The notes: generated by a model not told the origin, from the sequence alone. DNA of 42,183 bases from Lachnospiraceae bacterium (GCA_023664345.1 JAMPFQ010000029.1:1-42183); one strand, 5' to 3'. Counted from the first letter of the stretch, positions 25,694-35,250 are shown. Translations and numbers: made by a program.

Positions 25694-25746
25694 GCTGTTT
25701 TGCAGAAAGACAATTTATGATCGTGCTTTCGTGAAACAGCTTTTTT
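25694..25746 (+). terminator. terminator-like hairpin in the second zinc-ribbon leader
   Basis: GCTGTTT (25694-25700) pairs with AAACAGC (25734-25740), followed by six T; an inner GAAAG/CTTTC pair extends it. It lies after the promoter at 25640 and 29 nt before the start codon at 25776, so it is an attenuator or the end of a short RNA. It could also end read-through from the ABC operon. Confidence 0.75.
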
Positions 25747-25775
25747 ATGTATAGTGAGGGATAAGGAGGATAAAA

Positions 25776-26837
25776 ATGTTTTGTGAAGAGTGTGGGAGCC
25801 TGCTTCCTGAAAATGTGACGTTCTGCCCCAAGTGCGGGCATGGGATAGAGGGGGCGGCGCCGGTTCCGGCAGCGCCTGCTCAACCGTTGCCGATGAGACC
25901 GGTTGAGGCGTCCGCAGGCGGCGTGTCCGTGAAAAAGGCGGCAGGCGGGAACCTGGGCACGGCGCTGTCCATTGTATTCTGTGTGCTGATCGTGCTGCTG
26001 GGTATCTGGGTCAGCGTGATCTATCTGGTGCGGCATGTGACCAGCGAGAAAGTCATTGACAGCATGGTGGAAAAGGTGGATTTCCCGGAAATTGAGGTCG
26101 GATTCCTGTCAAGAAGCGCCAGAGGTAGGACACTTGCTGAATATATCAGTGAATATGCGGGTACTCATTTCCCGGAGTCGTGGGAGACTTCGCAGGTTGA
26201 GAAAATTTTGGAAAAGGACTTTATCAAAGATTTCGCTGTGGAGAAAGTGAATGCCTATGTCAGCGACCTGTTTTACGGAACCGGCGAAGGCGTTATTGAA
26301 GTGAAAGAACTGCGAGGTCTTTTGGAAGACAATGAAAGCGCCATATATAACATTACCAAAATACACATAATAAAGGAGGATCTTGATGCGTTGGTTTTGA
26401 GCCTGGAAAGTGAGGATATTCTGGATAACACACGTTTTTCTAAATACCGGCAGGATTTTTCGGCAGTCAGGATTCTGTGTTCCTATTGGATGCTCGTATT
26501 GATGCTGATCGCTGTGCTGGCGTTGGCAGCAGGTATTTTCCTGGTGCAGGGAGAAAAGCTGAAAGGTCTCCTCTATCTGGGGATCAGCCTGTTTTCCGTA
26601 GGGGCGGCGGATCTGATAACAAGTATATTTATCGTGGGTTCCCTGGCGGAGAAAATGAATGACAGTCTGGCGCTGGGAAGCCAGTTTTGGGAGGTGTTGT
26701 TTGAGCCTGTCCGGAAAACCAGCGTAACGCTGGGGGTTGTTCTGGCTGTGGCAGGAGTGGTCAGCGTAGCGGCCTATCTGTTGGTGACGCTGTTAAGAAA
26801 GAATGCGGGTAAACCTGAAAAAATGCGGGCGGCCTGA
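25776..26837 (+). CDS. zinc-ribbon multi-pass membrane protein
   Basis: The 353-residue protein starts with a zinc ribbon (MFCEECGSLLPENVTFCPKCGHG), a Pro/Ala linker, a membrane helix at about 66-90 (LSIVFCVLIVLLGIWVSVIYLV), an outer domain of about 140 residues, and three further helices (VLMLIAVLALAAGIFLV, LYLGISLFSVGAADLI, LGVVLAVAGVVSVAAYLLV). AAGGAGG lies about 8 nt before the ATG. It resembles the 20708 product in its zinc ribbon and in its leader, but not in the rest. I do not recognise a function. Confidence 0.82.
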   Translation: MFCEECGSLLPENVTFCPKCGHGIEGAAPVPAAPAQPLPMRPVEASAGGVSVKKAAGGNLGTALSIVFCVLIVLLGIWVSVIYLVRHVTSEKVIDSMVEKVDFPEIEVGFLSRSARGRTLAEYISEYAGTHFPESWETSQVEKILEKDFIKDFAVEKVNAYVSDLFYGTGEGVIEVKELRGLLEDNESAIYNITKIHIIKEDLDALVLSLESEDILDNTRFSKYRQDFSAVRILCSYWMLVLMLIAVLALAAGIFLVQGEKLKGLLYLGISLFSVGAADLITSIFIVGSLAEKMNDSLALGSQFWEVLFEPVRKTSVTLGVVLAVAGVVSVAAYLLVTLLRKNAGKPEKMRAA

Positions 26838-26961
26838 GAAAGTGCAGGCGGAAGGTACATATACATATCAGAGAAGAGGATCTCGGTTCCAGGAAACCTG
26901 AAAGGATCCAGTTAAAAACAAAAAACAGTTTCGTAACGGAACGGGAATAGGAGGAAAAAAG

Positions 26962-27390
26962 ATGGCATTATTTGAGAAGAAAGCGGAAGCAGCAGTTCCC
27001 CCGGAAGTGGCAGCATGTGAAAAAGAGATCGCGGCACTGGAGCAGCGCAAAACGGAGCGTCTGAAACAGATCGGGCTGATGTTCCTGTACAACAATAAGC
27101 TGGAAGATCTGGCAGGTTCCCCTTATGAGGAAAGCGCCACGGACATCAGTGTGATCGAAAAGAAGATCGATTTTTATGAGAAGCGCAAGCTTGCGGTGCA
27201 GGGAAAGCGCAAATGTGAGAAGTGCGGATGTATCCTGCCTTTGGACAGCGCATTCTGCAATAAGTGCGGCGAGAAGCTGGAGCCTCTTTTCGTGGAGGAA
27301 ATGAAGACCCAGGGCATTTGCCCCCAGTGCGGCGCCAAATATGAGGAAGGTGCCGCGTTCTGTACCAGCTGTGGTAATAGACTGCAATAA
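26962..27390 (+). CDS. small cytoplasmic protein with two C-terminal zinc ribbons
   Basis: The 142-residue protein has a helical N-terminal half (PPEVAACEKEIAALEQRKTE; SVIEKKIDFYEKRK) that may form a coiled coil, then two zinc ribbons: CEKCGCILPLDSAFCNKCGE and CPQCGAKYEEGAAFCTSCG. No membrane helix is present. TAGGAGG precedes the ATG. It is the third zinc-ribbon gene within 7 kb and is followed 22 nt later by the DUF362 gene, probably in one transcript. Function unknown; zinc ribbons suggest protein or nucleic-acid contacts. Confidence 0.82.
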   Translation: MALFEKKAEAAVPPEVAACEKEIAALEQRKTERLKQIGLMFLYNNKLEDLAGSPYEESATDISVIEKKIDFYEKRKLAVQGKRKCEKCGCILPLDSAFCNKCGEKLEPLFVEEMKTQGICPQCGAKYEEGAAFCTSCGNRLQ

Positions 27391-27412
27391 TATATCTGAA
27401 CAGGAGGCCGAT

Positions 27413-28279
27413 ATGTCAAAAGCAAAGGTTTATTTTACGAAGGAGATCACGCCCCAGGCGATGATAAGGATGTATGAGGCTATGGGGGTAAAGCTGCCCG
27501 GAAAGGTGGCGGTAAAGCTGCATTCCGGCGAGGTGGGGAACCAGAATTTCCTGCGCCCGGACTTCATGAAGCCGGTCATCGACCATGTGCAGGGAACTAT
27601 CGTAGAATGCAATACCGCATATGAGGGACAGAGGAATACCACCCAGGCCCATTGGGAGACCATGAAGCTTCACGGCTGGACGGGGATCGCTAAGGTGGAC
27701 ATCCTGGACGCGGACGGAGAGATCGAACTGGCAGTGCCTGAGGGAAAGAAGATCCGGAAGAATTTCGTGGGCGTGAATCTGAACAATTATGATTCCATGC
27801 TGGTATTGTCTCATTTCAAAGGACATCCCATGGGCGGATTCGGCGGCGCCCTGAAGAATATTTCCATTGGTCTGGCTTCTTCCCACGGGAAAGCATATAT
27901 CCACGGCGTGGGTGACGTGGATGCTTTCTGGACTTCGGATCACGATTCGTTCCTGGAGTCCATGGCGGATGCCAGCAAGACCATTGTGGATCGTTTCGGG
28001 GAGAATATCGTTTTTATCAATGTGATGAAAAATATGTCCGTGGACTGTGACTGCTGCGCCGTGGCGGAAGATCCAGCCATTGCGGATATCGGCATCCTTT
28101 CCTCCACAGATCCTGTGGCGCTGGATCAGGCTTGCCTTGATCTTGTCTACGCATCCAAAGATCCCGGCAGGGATCATCTGCTGGAGCGGATCGAGTCCAA
28201 GAACGGCGTGCATACCGTTGAGGCGGCGGCGGACCTGGGCGTGGGCAGCAGAGAATATGAACTGGTGGAATTGGCATAG
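27413..28279 (+). CDS. DUF362 domain protein
   Basis: The 288-residue protein has the DUF362 pattern: KVAVKLHSGEVGNQNFLRPDF, EGQRNTTQAHWETM, SHFKGHPMGGFGGALKNISIGLASSHGK, MSVDCDCCAVAEDPAIADIGILSSTDPVALDQACLDLV. Related proteins are often called Fe-S centre proteins; the Cys cluster DCDCC may bind metal, but no C-terminal ferredoxin domain is present. The biochemical role of the family is not established. CAGGAGG lies about 6 nt before the ATG; the frame opens earlier at 27341, which would overlap the zinc-ribbon gene. Two terminator-like hairpins follow. Confidence 0.88.
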   Translation: MSKAKVYFTKEITPQAMIRMYEAMGVKLPGKVAVKLHSGEVGNQNFLRPDFMKPVIDHVQGTIVECNTAYEGQRNTTQAHWETMKLHGWTGIAKVDILDADGEIELAVPEGKKIRKNFVGVNLNNYDSMLVLSHFKGHPMGGFGGALKNISIGLASSHGKAYIHGVGDVDAFWTSDHDSFLESMADASKTIVDRFGENIVFINVMKNMSVDCDCCAVAEDPAIADIGILSSTDPVALDQACLDLVYASKDPGRDHLLERIESKNGVHTVEAAADLGVGSREYELVELA

Positions 28280-28320
28280 CGGTGACAGATCATCGGATGA
28301 TGCCGCAGATATGGGATGGT

Positions 28321-28375
28321 CGTACAGATTGTCTGGCGGGAGGATTCTCACGGACGGTCTGTACGATCGTTTTTT
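28321..28375 (+). terminator. terminator after the DUF362 gene
   Basis: CGTACAGA (28321-28328) pairs with TCTGTACG (28358-28365), and a run of six T follows at 28370-28375. It ends the zinc-ribbon/DUF362 transcript. Confidence 0.7.
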
Positions 28376-28385
28376 CAGGAAAAGA

Positions 28386-28427
28386 AAACAGACCGGAAAA
28401 CTCTGGCAGCAGATCGCCTGTTTTTTG
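28386..28427 (+). terminator. second, weaker terminator hairpin
   Basis: AAAACAG (28386-28392) pairs with CTGTTTT (28419-28425), with further T. An alternative CAGAC/GTCTG pairing overlaps. It backs up the stronger hairpin before the glg promoter. Confidence 0.45.
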
Positions 28428-28471
28428 TCTGAATTTTTGGAATGATTTCCTATACATATAGTGGCAGTTTA

Positions 28472-28480
28472 TGGTATAAT
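28472..28480 (+). promoter_or_regulatory. extended -10 promoter of glgCD
   Basis: TGGTATAAT gives a TGn-extended -10 element (TATAAT at 28475-28480), 34 nt before the glgC start. No good -35 box is seen at the usual distance. The AGGAGGG ribosome site follows at 28501-28507. Confidence 0.6.
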
Positions 28481-28513
28481 CCTAGATAAGAATATAATTT
28501 AGGAGGGTATACT

Positions 28514-29722
28514 ATGGCAAAAGAAATGATTGCAATGCTTTTGGCCGGCGGACAGGGTTCCCGTCTGTACGCGCTGACTGAAAAGCTTGCGAAGCCGGCA
28601 GTTCCGTTTGGCGGGAAATATCGTATCATTGACTTCCCGTTGTCAAACTGTGTCAATTCGGGGATCGACACGGTAGGTATCCTGACCCAGTACCAGCCCC
28701 TGGTCCTGAACGAGTATATCGGCAACGGACAGCCCTGGGATCTGGACCGCCTGTACGGAGGCGTGCATGTCCTGCCGCCCTATCAGAAAGCCAGCGGATC
28801 CGACTGGTACAAGGGAACGGCGAACGCGATCTACCAGAATATTTCCTTTATTGAGCGGTACGATCCGGAGTATGTCATCATCCTGTCAGGCGACCAGATC
28901 TGTAAGCAGGATTACAGCGACTTCCTGAAGTTCCATAAGGAAAAGAACGCGGAGTTCAGCGTGGCCGTGATGGAGGTTCCCTGGGAGGAGGCTTCCCGTT
29001 TCGGCCTGATGGTAGCGGATGGGGACGACAGGATCACGGAATTCCAGGAGAAGCCCAAGGATCCCAAGTCCAACCTGGCTTCCATGGGTATCTACATATT
29101 CAATTGGGACATTCTGAAGAAATATCTGGAGGAGGACGAGGCAGATCCTAATTCCGAGAACGATTTCGGCAACAACATCATCCCCAATCTTCTTAAGGAC
29201 AACCGCAGGATGTACGCTTATCATTTTGACGGCTACTGGAAAGATGTGGGAACCATTTCTTCCCTGTGGGAAGCCAACATGGAGATCCTGGATCCTGAGC
29301 ACAGTGGGATCAACCTGTTCGATGAGGACTGGAAGATCTACAGCCGCAACAGCGGTATGACCGGGCACAAGATCAGCGCAGGCGCAGTGGTGGAGAATGC
29401 CATGGTCACGGACGGCTGCCGTATCAAGGGCACGGTAAAGCATTCCATTCTCTTTGCGGGCGTCAGGGTGGAAGAAGGCGCGGTAGTAGAGGACGCGGTA
29501 GTGATGGGCGGCACGGTGATCAAGTCCGGCGCTGTCGTGAAGCACTGTATCGTGGCGGAGAATGTCACCATCGGCGAAAATGCCGTAGTGGGCGCGATGC
29601 CTACGGAGGAGGAGAACGGTGTTGCCACCATCGGAGAGGGCGTTTCTATCGGAGACAACGCGAAAGTAGGCCCTAAAGCCATGGTGAGGAAAAACGTGGA
29701 AGGCGGTGAAGAAGCATGCTGA
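28514..29722 (+). CDS. glgC: glucose-1-phosphate adenylyltransferase, catalytic subunit
   Basis: This 402-residue enzyme makes ADP-glucose from ATP and glucose 1-phosphate for glycogen synthesis. The nucleotidyltransferase domain (1 to about 270) has [42 protein letters not shown]-type residues and EKP (FQEKPKD). The C-terminal left-handed beta helix (about 285-400) carries the allosteric part ([26 protein letters not shown]). The motif usually written LSGDHIYKMDY reads [11 protein letters not shown] here (124-134), keeping the metal-binding Asp but with changed neighbours. TAGGAGGG precedes the ATG. It overlaps glgD by 7 nt, which suggests translational coupling; the two probably form the Firmicutes GlgC/GlgD complex. 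Confidence 0.96.
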   Translation: MAKEMIAMLLAGGQGSRLYALTEKLAKPAVPFGGKYRIIDFPLSNCVNSGIDTVGILTQYQPLVLNEYIGNGQPWDLDRLYGGVHVLPPYQKASGSDWYKGTANAIYQNISFIERYDPEYVIILSGDQICKQDYSDFLKFHKEKNAEFSVAVMEVPWEEASRFGLMVADGDDRITEFQEKPKDPKSNLASMGIYIFNWDILKKYLEEDEADPNSENDFGNNIIPNLLKDNRRMYAYHFDGYWKDVGTISSLWEANMEILDPEHSGINLFDEDWKIYSRNSGMTGHKISAGAVVENAMVTDGCRIKGTVKHSILFAGVRVEEGAVVEDAVVMGGTVIKSGAVVKHCIVAENVTIGENAVVGAMPTEEENGVATIGEGVSIGDNAKVGPKAMVRKNVEGGEEAC

Positions 29723-30858
29723 ATTCAAATACGAGCGCACTTGGTATAGTATTCCCCAATAGTTACGACGCGCTGGTCCCCGATCTGGTAAACGTGCGTT
29801 TGATGGCTTCCATCCCCTTTGCCAGCCGTTATCGTCTGATCGACTTTATTTTGTCCAGCATGGCAAATTGTGATATCGACAATATCGCGGTCATGGTGAA
29901 CAATAATTACCATTCCCTGATGGATCATCTGGGATCCGGCCGCGAGTGGGATCTGGTCCGCAAGAACGGCGGCCTGCATATTTTCCCGCCCTTTGTTGAG
30001 AAAGGCGTGAAGCCTTATGTGGGGCGCGTGGGCGCGGTGGCGAGCATCCTTGGCTTTTTGAGGAACCAGAAAGAAAAATATGTGGTGATGACCGATACCA
30101 ATATCGTGCTGAACTTTGATTTCAATGCCATGATCAAGGCGCACATTGAGAGCGGCGCGGATGTTACCGTGGCTTATAATGAACAGGAACTTCCGGAAGG
30201 CATGATGAAGAACGAGGACAATGGCCTGGCATATTATTATACGCTGGGCATTGACAGCGGGCGTGTTACGCAGATCTATGTAAATTCCAAGAAGACGGGC
30301 ATTCAGAATTTCTCCATGAATATGTTTGTGATAGAGCGTGAGATGCTGATCGACCTGATCAACACATCTTCCGTCCGCGGACAGGTTTATTTTGAGCGTG
30401 ACGTTCTGATGCCGCAGCTGAACAAGCTGAACATCCAGGCGTACAAATACGACGGATATGTGGCGCGCATCTGTGATATGAAGAGTTATTTTGACGAGAA
30501 TATGAGGCTCCTGGACGATCATAATCTGGACGCGCTGTTCTCCGGACAGCAGATCTACACCAAGATCCGTGACGACAATCCCACCAGGTACATTGAGGGC
30601 GCGAAAGTGCAGAATGTGATGGTGGCTGACGGCTGCGTGATCGAGGGCGAAGTGGAAGACAGTATCCTGTTCCGTGGCGTCAAGGTTGCAAAGGGCGCGA
30701 AAGTTAAGAACTGTATCCTGATGCAGGATGTCGTGATCGAGGCAGGGGCGGATATCGAGTATCTTGTAATGGACAAGAATGTAACGGTTTCCGCCGGAAA
30801 GTCCATGAAAGGCACGGATACTTTCCCGGTCTATATAGGGAAACATCAGACGGTTTGA
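29716..30858 (+). CDS. glgD: GlgD subunit of glucose-1-phosphate adenylyltransferase
   Basis: This 380-residue protein is a GlgC-like regulatory subunit. It keeps the fold ([46 protein letters not shown]) but its N-terminus lacks the GGxGxRL nucleotide loop, as is usual for GlgD, so it is probably not catalytic alone. The C-terminal beta helix is present ([31 protein letters not shown]). In Firmicutes GlgD activates GlgC in a mixed tetramer. The ATG overlaps the glgC stop (ATGCTGA). A strong terminator follows at 30892. Confidence 0.95.
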   Translation: MLNSNTSALGIVFPNSYDALVPDLVNVRLMASIPFASRYRLIDFILSSMANCDIDNIAVMVNNNYHSLMDHLGSGREWDLVRKNGGLHIFPPFVEKGVKPYVGRVGAVASILGFLRNQKEKYVVMTDTNIVLNFDFNAMIKAHIESGADVTVAYNEQELPEGMMKNEDNGLAYYYTLGIDSGRVTQIYVNSKKTGIQNFSMNMFVIEREMLIDLINTSSVRGQVYFERDVLMPQLNKLNIQAYKYDGYVARICDMKSYFDENMRLLDDHNLDALFSGQQIYTKIRDDNPTRYIEGAKVQNVMVADGCVIEGEVEDSILFRGVKVAKGAKVKNCILMQDVVIEAGADIEYLVMDKNVTVSAGKSMKGTDTFPVYIGKHQTV

Positions 30859-30891
30859 GACAGCGGATTTTCCTATCTAGATAAAAATGAC

Positions 30892-30922
30892 AAAAGCGCT
30901 CCGGGGTTCCGGGGCGCTTTTT
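30892..30922 (+). terminator. terminator of glgCD
   Basis: AAAAGCGC pairs with GCGCTTTT around an inner CCGG/CCGG stem with a GGTT loop, and ends in five T. It is a clear intrinsic terminator 33 nt after glgD. Confidence 0.9.
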
Positions 30923-31017
30923 GGATATGCGCGGATAGGATCCCGGAACATGGCGGAATATGGCTGTGCCTTGTGGCCGCAATGGTGCTGCCGGAACTGA
31001 AGGAAGCGCCAGATCAA

Positions 31018-31046
31018 TGGACATATCAGCATATTTGTGCTATATA
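31018..31046 (+). promoter_or_regulatory. putative promoter ahead of the 31114 gene
   Basis: TGGACA (31018-31023) and TATATA (31041-31046) with a 17-nt spacer lie 68 nt before the start codon. It is close to sigma-A consensus. Confidence 0.5.
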
Positions 31047-31113
31047 AATAGATAAAACACCACGCCGTCCGCCGGTATCGTCCGGGGATGGCAGAGAAAG
31101 AGAGGAGATACAC

Positions 31114-31812
31114 ATGGATACTTATCAAAAATGGCTTCAGTCGGAAAAGGAATGGATCGACGTTTATTGTAAAAAGATACGCAAACAGGCTCTCTGCATC
31201 ACAACGCCCCTGATCCTGGTGATCATGACCATCCTGCTTGGCGGGTTGTCGGCTGTGGGCGGGGGAAGCACGGAAGACCTTTTATACGGCGCTTTAGGGG
31301 GATTTCTGTTTGGTGCGGTCATCTGTGGGATCTATCTGCTGGCGCTGCTGCCTGGACTGAGCGCGGGGCGGTATACCAAGAAGATCGAGAAAAACGTCAG
31401 GGATCTTTCTTTCAGTGAGAGCGAGAAAGAGCAGCTGGCTCAGGAGATGCTGGCGGCGGACGAGAGGCATAAAGTTTCTTATACCATTACCGGCCCGGGC
31501 TCCAAGGGAACGCCGGGACGCTTTGTGATGACGCCGCATTACGCGTTCCTGGAGGGAAGTTCGCCTTATTCCATTTTGGTACGATTGTCGGATATTGCCT
31601 GGATCAGCAGGGGCGAGGAGCAGAAGACAGCTACAACCCGTCAGGCAAAGACCAGGACTGTCCACAGCTTTACCTTACATACCATCGGCTTTTACCGCAA
31701 AGACCGGAACGCGGGAACGGAGTTGCCGGACATTGCCTATGGATTTTTTAAGGAAGAGACCCGGGAGCAGGTGATGGAACTGTTAAAGGAGAGCGGGATT
31801 GAAATAAGATGA
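31114..31812 (+). CDS. two-helix membrane protein of unknown function
   Basis: The 232-residue protein has a short charged start, two membrane helices at about 31-50 (ITTPLILVIMTILLGGL) and 60-85 (LYGALGGFLFGAVICGIYLLALLPGL), and a cytoplasmic domain: MTPHYAFLEGSSPYSILVRLSDIAWISR followed by a basic/Thr stretch and IGFYRKDRN. The latter part recalls PH-like domains of small bacterial membrane proteins, but I cannot name a family. GAGAGGAG lies about 7 nt before the ATG. The J-like gene follows after 180 nt. Confidence 0.8.
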   Translation: MDTYQKWLQSEKEWIDVYCKKIRKQALCITTPLILVIMTILLGGLSAVGGGSTEDLLYGALGGFLFGAVICGIYLLALLPGLSAGRYTKKIEKNVRDLSFSESEKEQLAQEMLAADERHKVSYTITGPGSKGTPGRFVMTPHYAFLEGSSPYSILVRLSDIAWISRGEEQKTATTRQAKTRTVHSFTLHTIGFYRKDRNAGTELPDIAYGFFKEETREQVMELLKESGIEIR

Positions 31813-31992
31813 TCTTGGGAAGCATAGGATTGGTTGGAAGCCATGGCGGCGGAGGATCCTCTGGCAGATGGGTTCCGGGGTGATGCTCCAGGGAAAACGA
31901 ACCATAGGGATGAGGCGATGGCTGAACTGTTACAGTTTGAAAGTAAATTTTCAAATATCGATAGGCGCACTGAAGCACATAGGGGGGAAAAA

Positions 31993-34900
31993 ATGAACCG
32001 CATTTGGATGATCTTAGGACTGGAACTCACAAGGGATATTCCGGCGATCAGGCACGCATATGCGCAGAAGACACTGGAATGCCACCCGGAGGAAGATCCG
32101 GAGGGCTTTATGGAACTGCAGAACGCTTATCAGGCGGCGATGGCTTATGCGGAGGGCAAGCCGGATGATCCCGCGGGATTGGGCGGCGGAGAGGATTTTA
32201 TGCGACCGGATGCCGGAGAAGCCGCGGACTTTTCAGGGCAGGAGGCTGTTTTCAACCCTTACGCAGATCATCCGGCTATCCGAAACTTTTTGGAACTTTA
32301 CACCGGCAAACAGCGGAAGGATTCCAAGAGGTGGCTGGATTATTTTACCTCCGATGCTTTTCTGGATGTGGCCTGGGAATGGTGTTTCACGGAGTTGCTC
32401 CTGGAGCACATAATAAAGCTGGAAAAGGAGTACCCGGTGAACCGGGAGTTCCTGAACTGGCTGTGCGTGGCCTATCAGTTTACGGTGAAGCGTCTGGTCT
32501 ACTTGAATCCTGATAAGACCCAGAGGACGGAATTTCAATTTCAGATTCATCCGGGGGCGGAATTTGAGGGACAGGAGGCTGTCTTTGAGATTGCCGCGAA
32601 AGGCCCTGCGCCCAGGCAGCTAAAAGGCAACGAACTGGCGGTCTTTACCAGCTTTACGGAGTACCGCATCCTGCTTGCCATGGCGGAGAAAAATGTCTGG
32701 AGCGAGCAGGATATGGGGGAATACAGCCAGATCATCAGACGTTATGCCTCCATCTATATTACCGACAAGTGCCAGCAGCGGGGGGATATGGACTATGAGC
32801 GCCATCCCGCCGGGCTGCGGCTGATGACCCATTTTCTCCACAGGAGGGGGCTGCCGGAGGAACTGTATCGCATCACGTGGCAGAACCTGAATTTGGAAAC
32901 TACCGTTATGGGCAGGGAGAAGATTTTGTATGGCGCCATGCGGGAAATGGTTCTGGAAAGACTTCCGGAATTGTCGGGGCAGCCGCAGGAGAATTTTGCG
33001 GAGTTGAAAAGGGCGTTTCATACTTATGCGGTCAGTACCTGCAAGATCCGCGGCGTGAATGCCCAGGCGACCAAGGAGGATATCCGGAAAACAGATGCCT
33101 TTTTTGTCCGGGAAGATTTCCAGAAAGCCCTGTTAGACCGCCGCTTTGTGGAAAATGAGATGCTCCATACCTGGGTGAATGAGGATCGGTGCGATTATTA
33201 TCTGAAGAAAGTCATTGCCTTTTATCAGGAGCATCAGGACGCTCCCTGTGCCGGGAGGGTGATCAAGCGGGCTCGGGATATGCTGAAATTCCAGAGAATA
33301 ACGGCCCGGCTGCAGAAAGACCGGGAGGCGAAAGCGCCAAAGAGCGGTATGACCCTGAAAAACAGTTCTTTCTTCCGCCACTGGCTGAATACCGGTTTTT
33401 ATCAGACAGGGTATCCGGACTTCGGCATGGGGCTGTTGGAGTATCTGAACAGGGAACTGCCCTACCTGCCGGAATGGAGTAAGAAGTTTCTGGAGGTAAA
33501 GGGGGAAGAAATCGTTCCCAAGTCCGTGACGTGTACCCTTGGGGGAGATTCCCTGGAAGTCCGTTTTCATTTGCGCTATATGGAGTTTCTGCTGAACCGG
33601 GAACCGGTGTACCGCCCCTGCCTGGAATGGGAACGTGTGGCAGGCCTGGCGGATACGGACGCTTTCTTTTTCTGTCTGCCTGTGACGGTGACAACCCGTG
33701 ATCAGTATGAGGCGGTGAGCAGGAAGATATTGCGCCGCCTGGGGGACACAGCCGCCCCGGAGGATGGCCGGGAGACCATCGCCGGTTGTCTCGCAGGGCA
33801 GGTGTGCAGCCTGCCCATGCCGGAGGAGACAGGTCTGAAAATGGATTGGGATGAGGAAGAAGCGCCGGATGAAGAAGTACCGGAGGCCTGTTCCCTGCCG
33901 CCGGAGAGCGTACTGCCCTTTGAATTGTTTGACGAGGACACGGAGCATCTTTATGTCTGTGAGTGGATAGAAAGGACTGGGGCGCTATTATTGTTTGAGC
34001 AGCTGTCCATCGGAAGACGACCGCTCAGAGATGGCAAGATCGGCATCGCGGCGGATGCGGAGAGCGCCGTGGCGCTGGCCAGGCAGGCGCTGGAGGAGAC
34101 CGTAAGGCCGTCCCGGCTGCCCATGGACGAATTGGTGAACCTGCCGGATGCGGTATATGCAGCGCCCGATTTTCATGCGGTCAGCGGGAACCGAACCGCA
34201 CAGTCGCTCTGGAGCCGCCCTGTGGAACTTTTGGGGGAGGCTGTCACCAGGGAAAGGCTGGAGGAACTGTTGACGGGGTTTGGCGGCGGTCTGCTGGAGC
34301 GGTTGGAGTTTTCCTGGAAAACAGAGATTCCTGCAGGTGAGGAACCGGATCACGGCGCATGGCGTTCCCTGGTGTTCCTGAAAGGAAGCGGGGGATATGT
34401 GTGCCTGTATTTTGACGATTTCCGGGCAAAATCCTTTGCGCTGCTGGAGAGGCCGGAATTGTTCGGGGAGGCGAAAGAGAATTTTGACTTCGTGGATTTT
34501 GGCCGAAGCAAACTGTTTAGCCTGGTGATCCACCACAGCTTTTCCAGCATCAGGAGACGGCTGGATGTGATCTTCAGGCAGGTCAGCTGGCCTGGTAACG
34601 TGGATTTCATGGCAGGCGGCATCTGGGATCATGCCATCAATGTTTTCCATGGGAGGAGCAAATATAATCTGGACAAACAGCTTCTGGCGGATTTTCCCAT
34701 GGAACGCGCCCATAACCGTACGGATGCGCCCTTTTACTTTTTCCTGTATCCTGATTCCGCCGCATGTGTGGATGGTCAGGGCAGTGTGGAGACCATGGAG
34801 ATCGACCAGCTGAAACGGAAGAGGCTGCAGCAGATGATGACTGGATTTTTGCAGGGCGGTTTCCGTAAGCTGCGGCTGACTTTCGGGAAAGAAGCGGGCA

Positions 34901-35250
34901 GGCGAAGACACATTGTCCTGCTTCAGGACAATGGGCGCTTCCTGCTGGCGTGGATCCTGGAAGAGAAGCGGACTGTCAGATATCATGTGGCGGATGTGGG
35001 CGTTTATATGGATGTGGAGGGAAAGGAATACCCGAAAGACACGTTCCGGGGACGAGTCACGCCCGCCTATCTGATCCATGACAGTGTGGCAGCGAGGAAT
35101 GAACTGGAACTGCTGCTGGCGAACCTGGATAACCCGGACCGCATTACAGGGCGTTTCGCGGAATATGCGACAGAAAATCCGGTGAAAGAGCGCCCCTATG
35201 AGGCACTCTGGGCGGAACTGGCGGGGGATACGTTGGAAGAATGTGAATAG
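31993..35250 (+). CDS. large protein with J-domain-like N-terminus
   Basis: The 1085-residue protein starts MNRIWMILGLELTRDIPAIRHAYAQKTLECHPEEDPEGFMELQNAYQ in pieces matching J-domain helices I-III, but the HPD tripeptide that drives DnaK is HPE here. The rest has no domain I recognise; it is rich in helix-forming charged stretches with many Trp and Tyr, and has no membrane helix or signal. An acidic linker lies near residues 615-640 (WDEEEAPDEEVPEA). The start at 31993 is chosen for AGGGGGGAAA just upstream; the open frame begins at 31834 but without a ribosome site. Proteins of this pattern occur in Lachnospiraceae, and their role is not known to me. It may act with the 31114 product. Confidence 0.82.
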   Translation: MNRIWMILGLELTRDIPAIRHAYAQKTLECHPEEDPEGFMELQNAYQAAMAYAEGKPDDPAGLGGGEDFMRPDAGEAADFSGQEAVFNPYADHPAIRNFLELYTGKQRKDSKRWLDYFTSDAFLDVAWEWCFTELLLEHIIKLEKEYPVNREFLNWLCVAYQFTVKRLVYLNPDKTQRTEFQFQIHPGAEFEGQEAVFEIAAKGPAPRQLKGNELAVFTSFTEYRILLAMAEKNVWSEQDMGEYSQIIRRYASIYITDKCQQRGDMDYERHPAGLRLMTHFLHRRGLPEELYRITWQNLNLETTVMGREKILYGAMREMVLERLPELSGQPQENFAELKRAFHTYAVSTCKIRGVNAQATKEDIRKTDAFFVREDFQKALLDRRFVENEMLHTWVNEDRCDYYLKKVIAFYQEHQDAPCAGRVIKRARDMLKFQRITARLQKDREAKAPKSGMTLKNSSFFRHWLNTGFYQTGYPDFGMGLLEYLNRELPYLPEWSKKFLEVKGEEIVPKSVTCTLGGDSLEVRFHLRYMEFLLNREPVYRPCLEWERVAGLADTDAFFFCLPVTVTTRDQYEAVSRKILRRLGDTAAPEDGRETIAGCLAGQVCSLPMPEETGLKMDWDEEEAPDEEVPEACSLPPESVLPFELFDEDTEHLYVCEWIERTGALLLFEQLSIGRRPLRDGKIGIAADAESAVALARQALEETVRPSRLPMDELVNLPDAVYAAPDFHAVSGNRTAQSLWSRPVELLGEAVTRERLEELLTGFGGGLLERLEFSWKTEIPAGEEPDHGAWRSLVFLKGSGGYVCLYFDDFRAKSFALLERPELFGEAKENFDFVDFGRSKLFSLVIHHSFSSIRRRLDVIFRQVSWPGNVDFMAGGIWDHAINVFHGRSKYNLDKQLLADFPMERAHNRTDAPFYFFLYPDSAACVDGQGSVETMEIDQLKRKRLQQMMTGFLQGGFRKLRLTFGKEAGRRRHIVLLQDNGRFLLAWILEEKRTVRYHVADVGVYMDVEGKEYPKDTFRGRVTPAYLIHDSVAARNELELLLANLDNPDRITGRFAEYATENPVKERPYEALWAELAGDTLEECE

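Noticed and set aside
33988..35079. 363-residue minus-strand frame opposite the J-like gene.
   Set aside because: Antisense shadow without ribosome site or homology.
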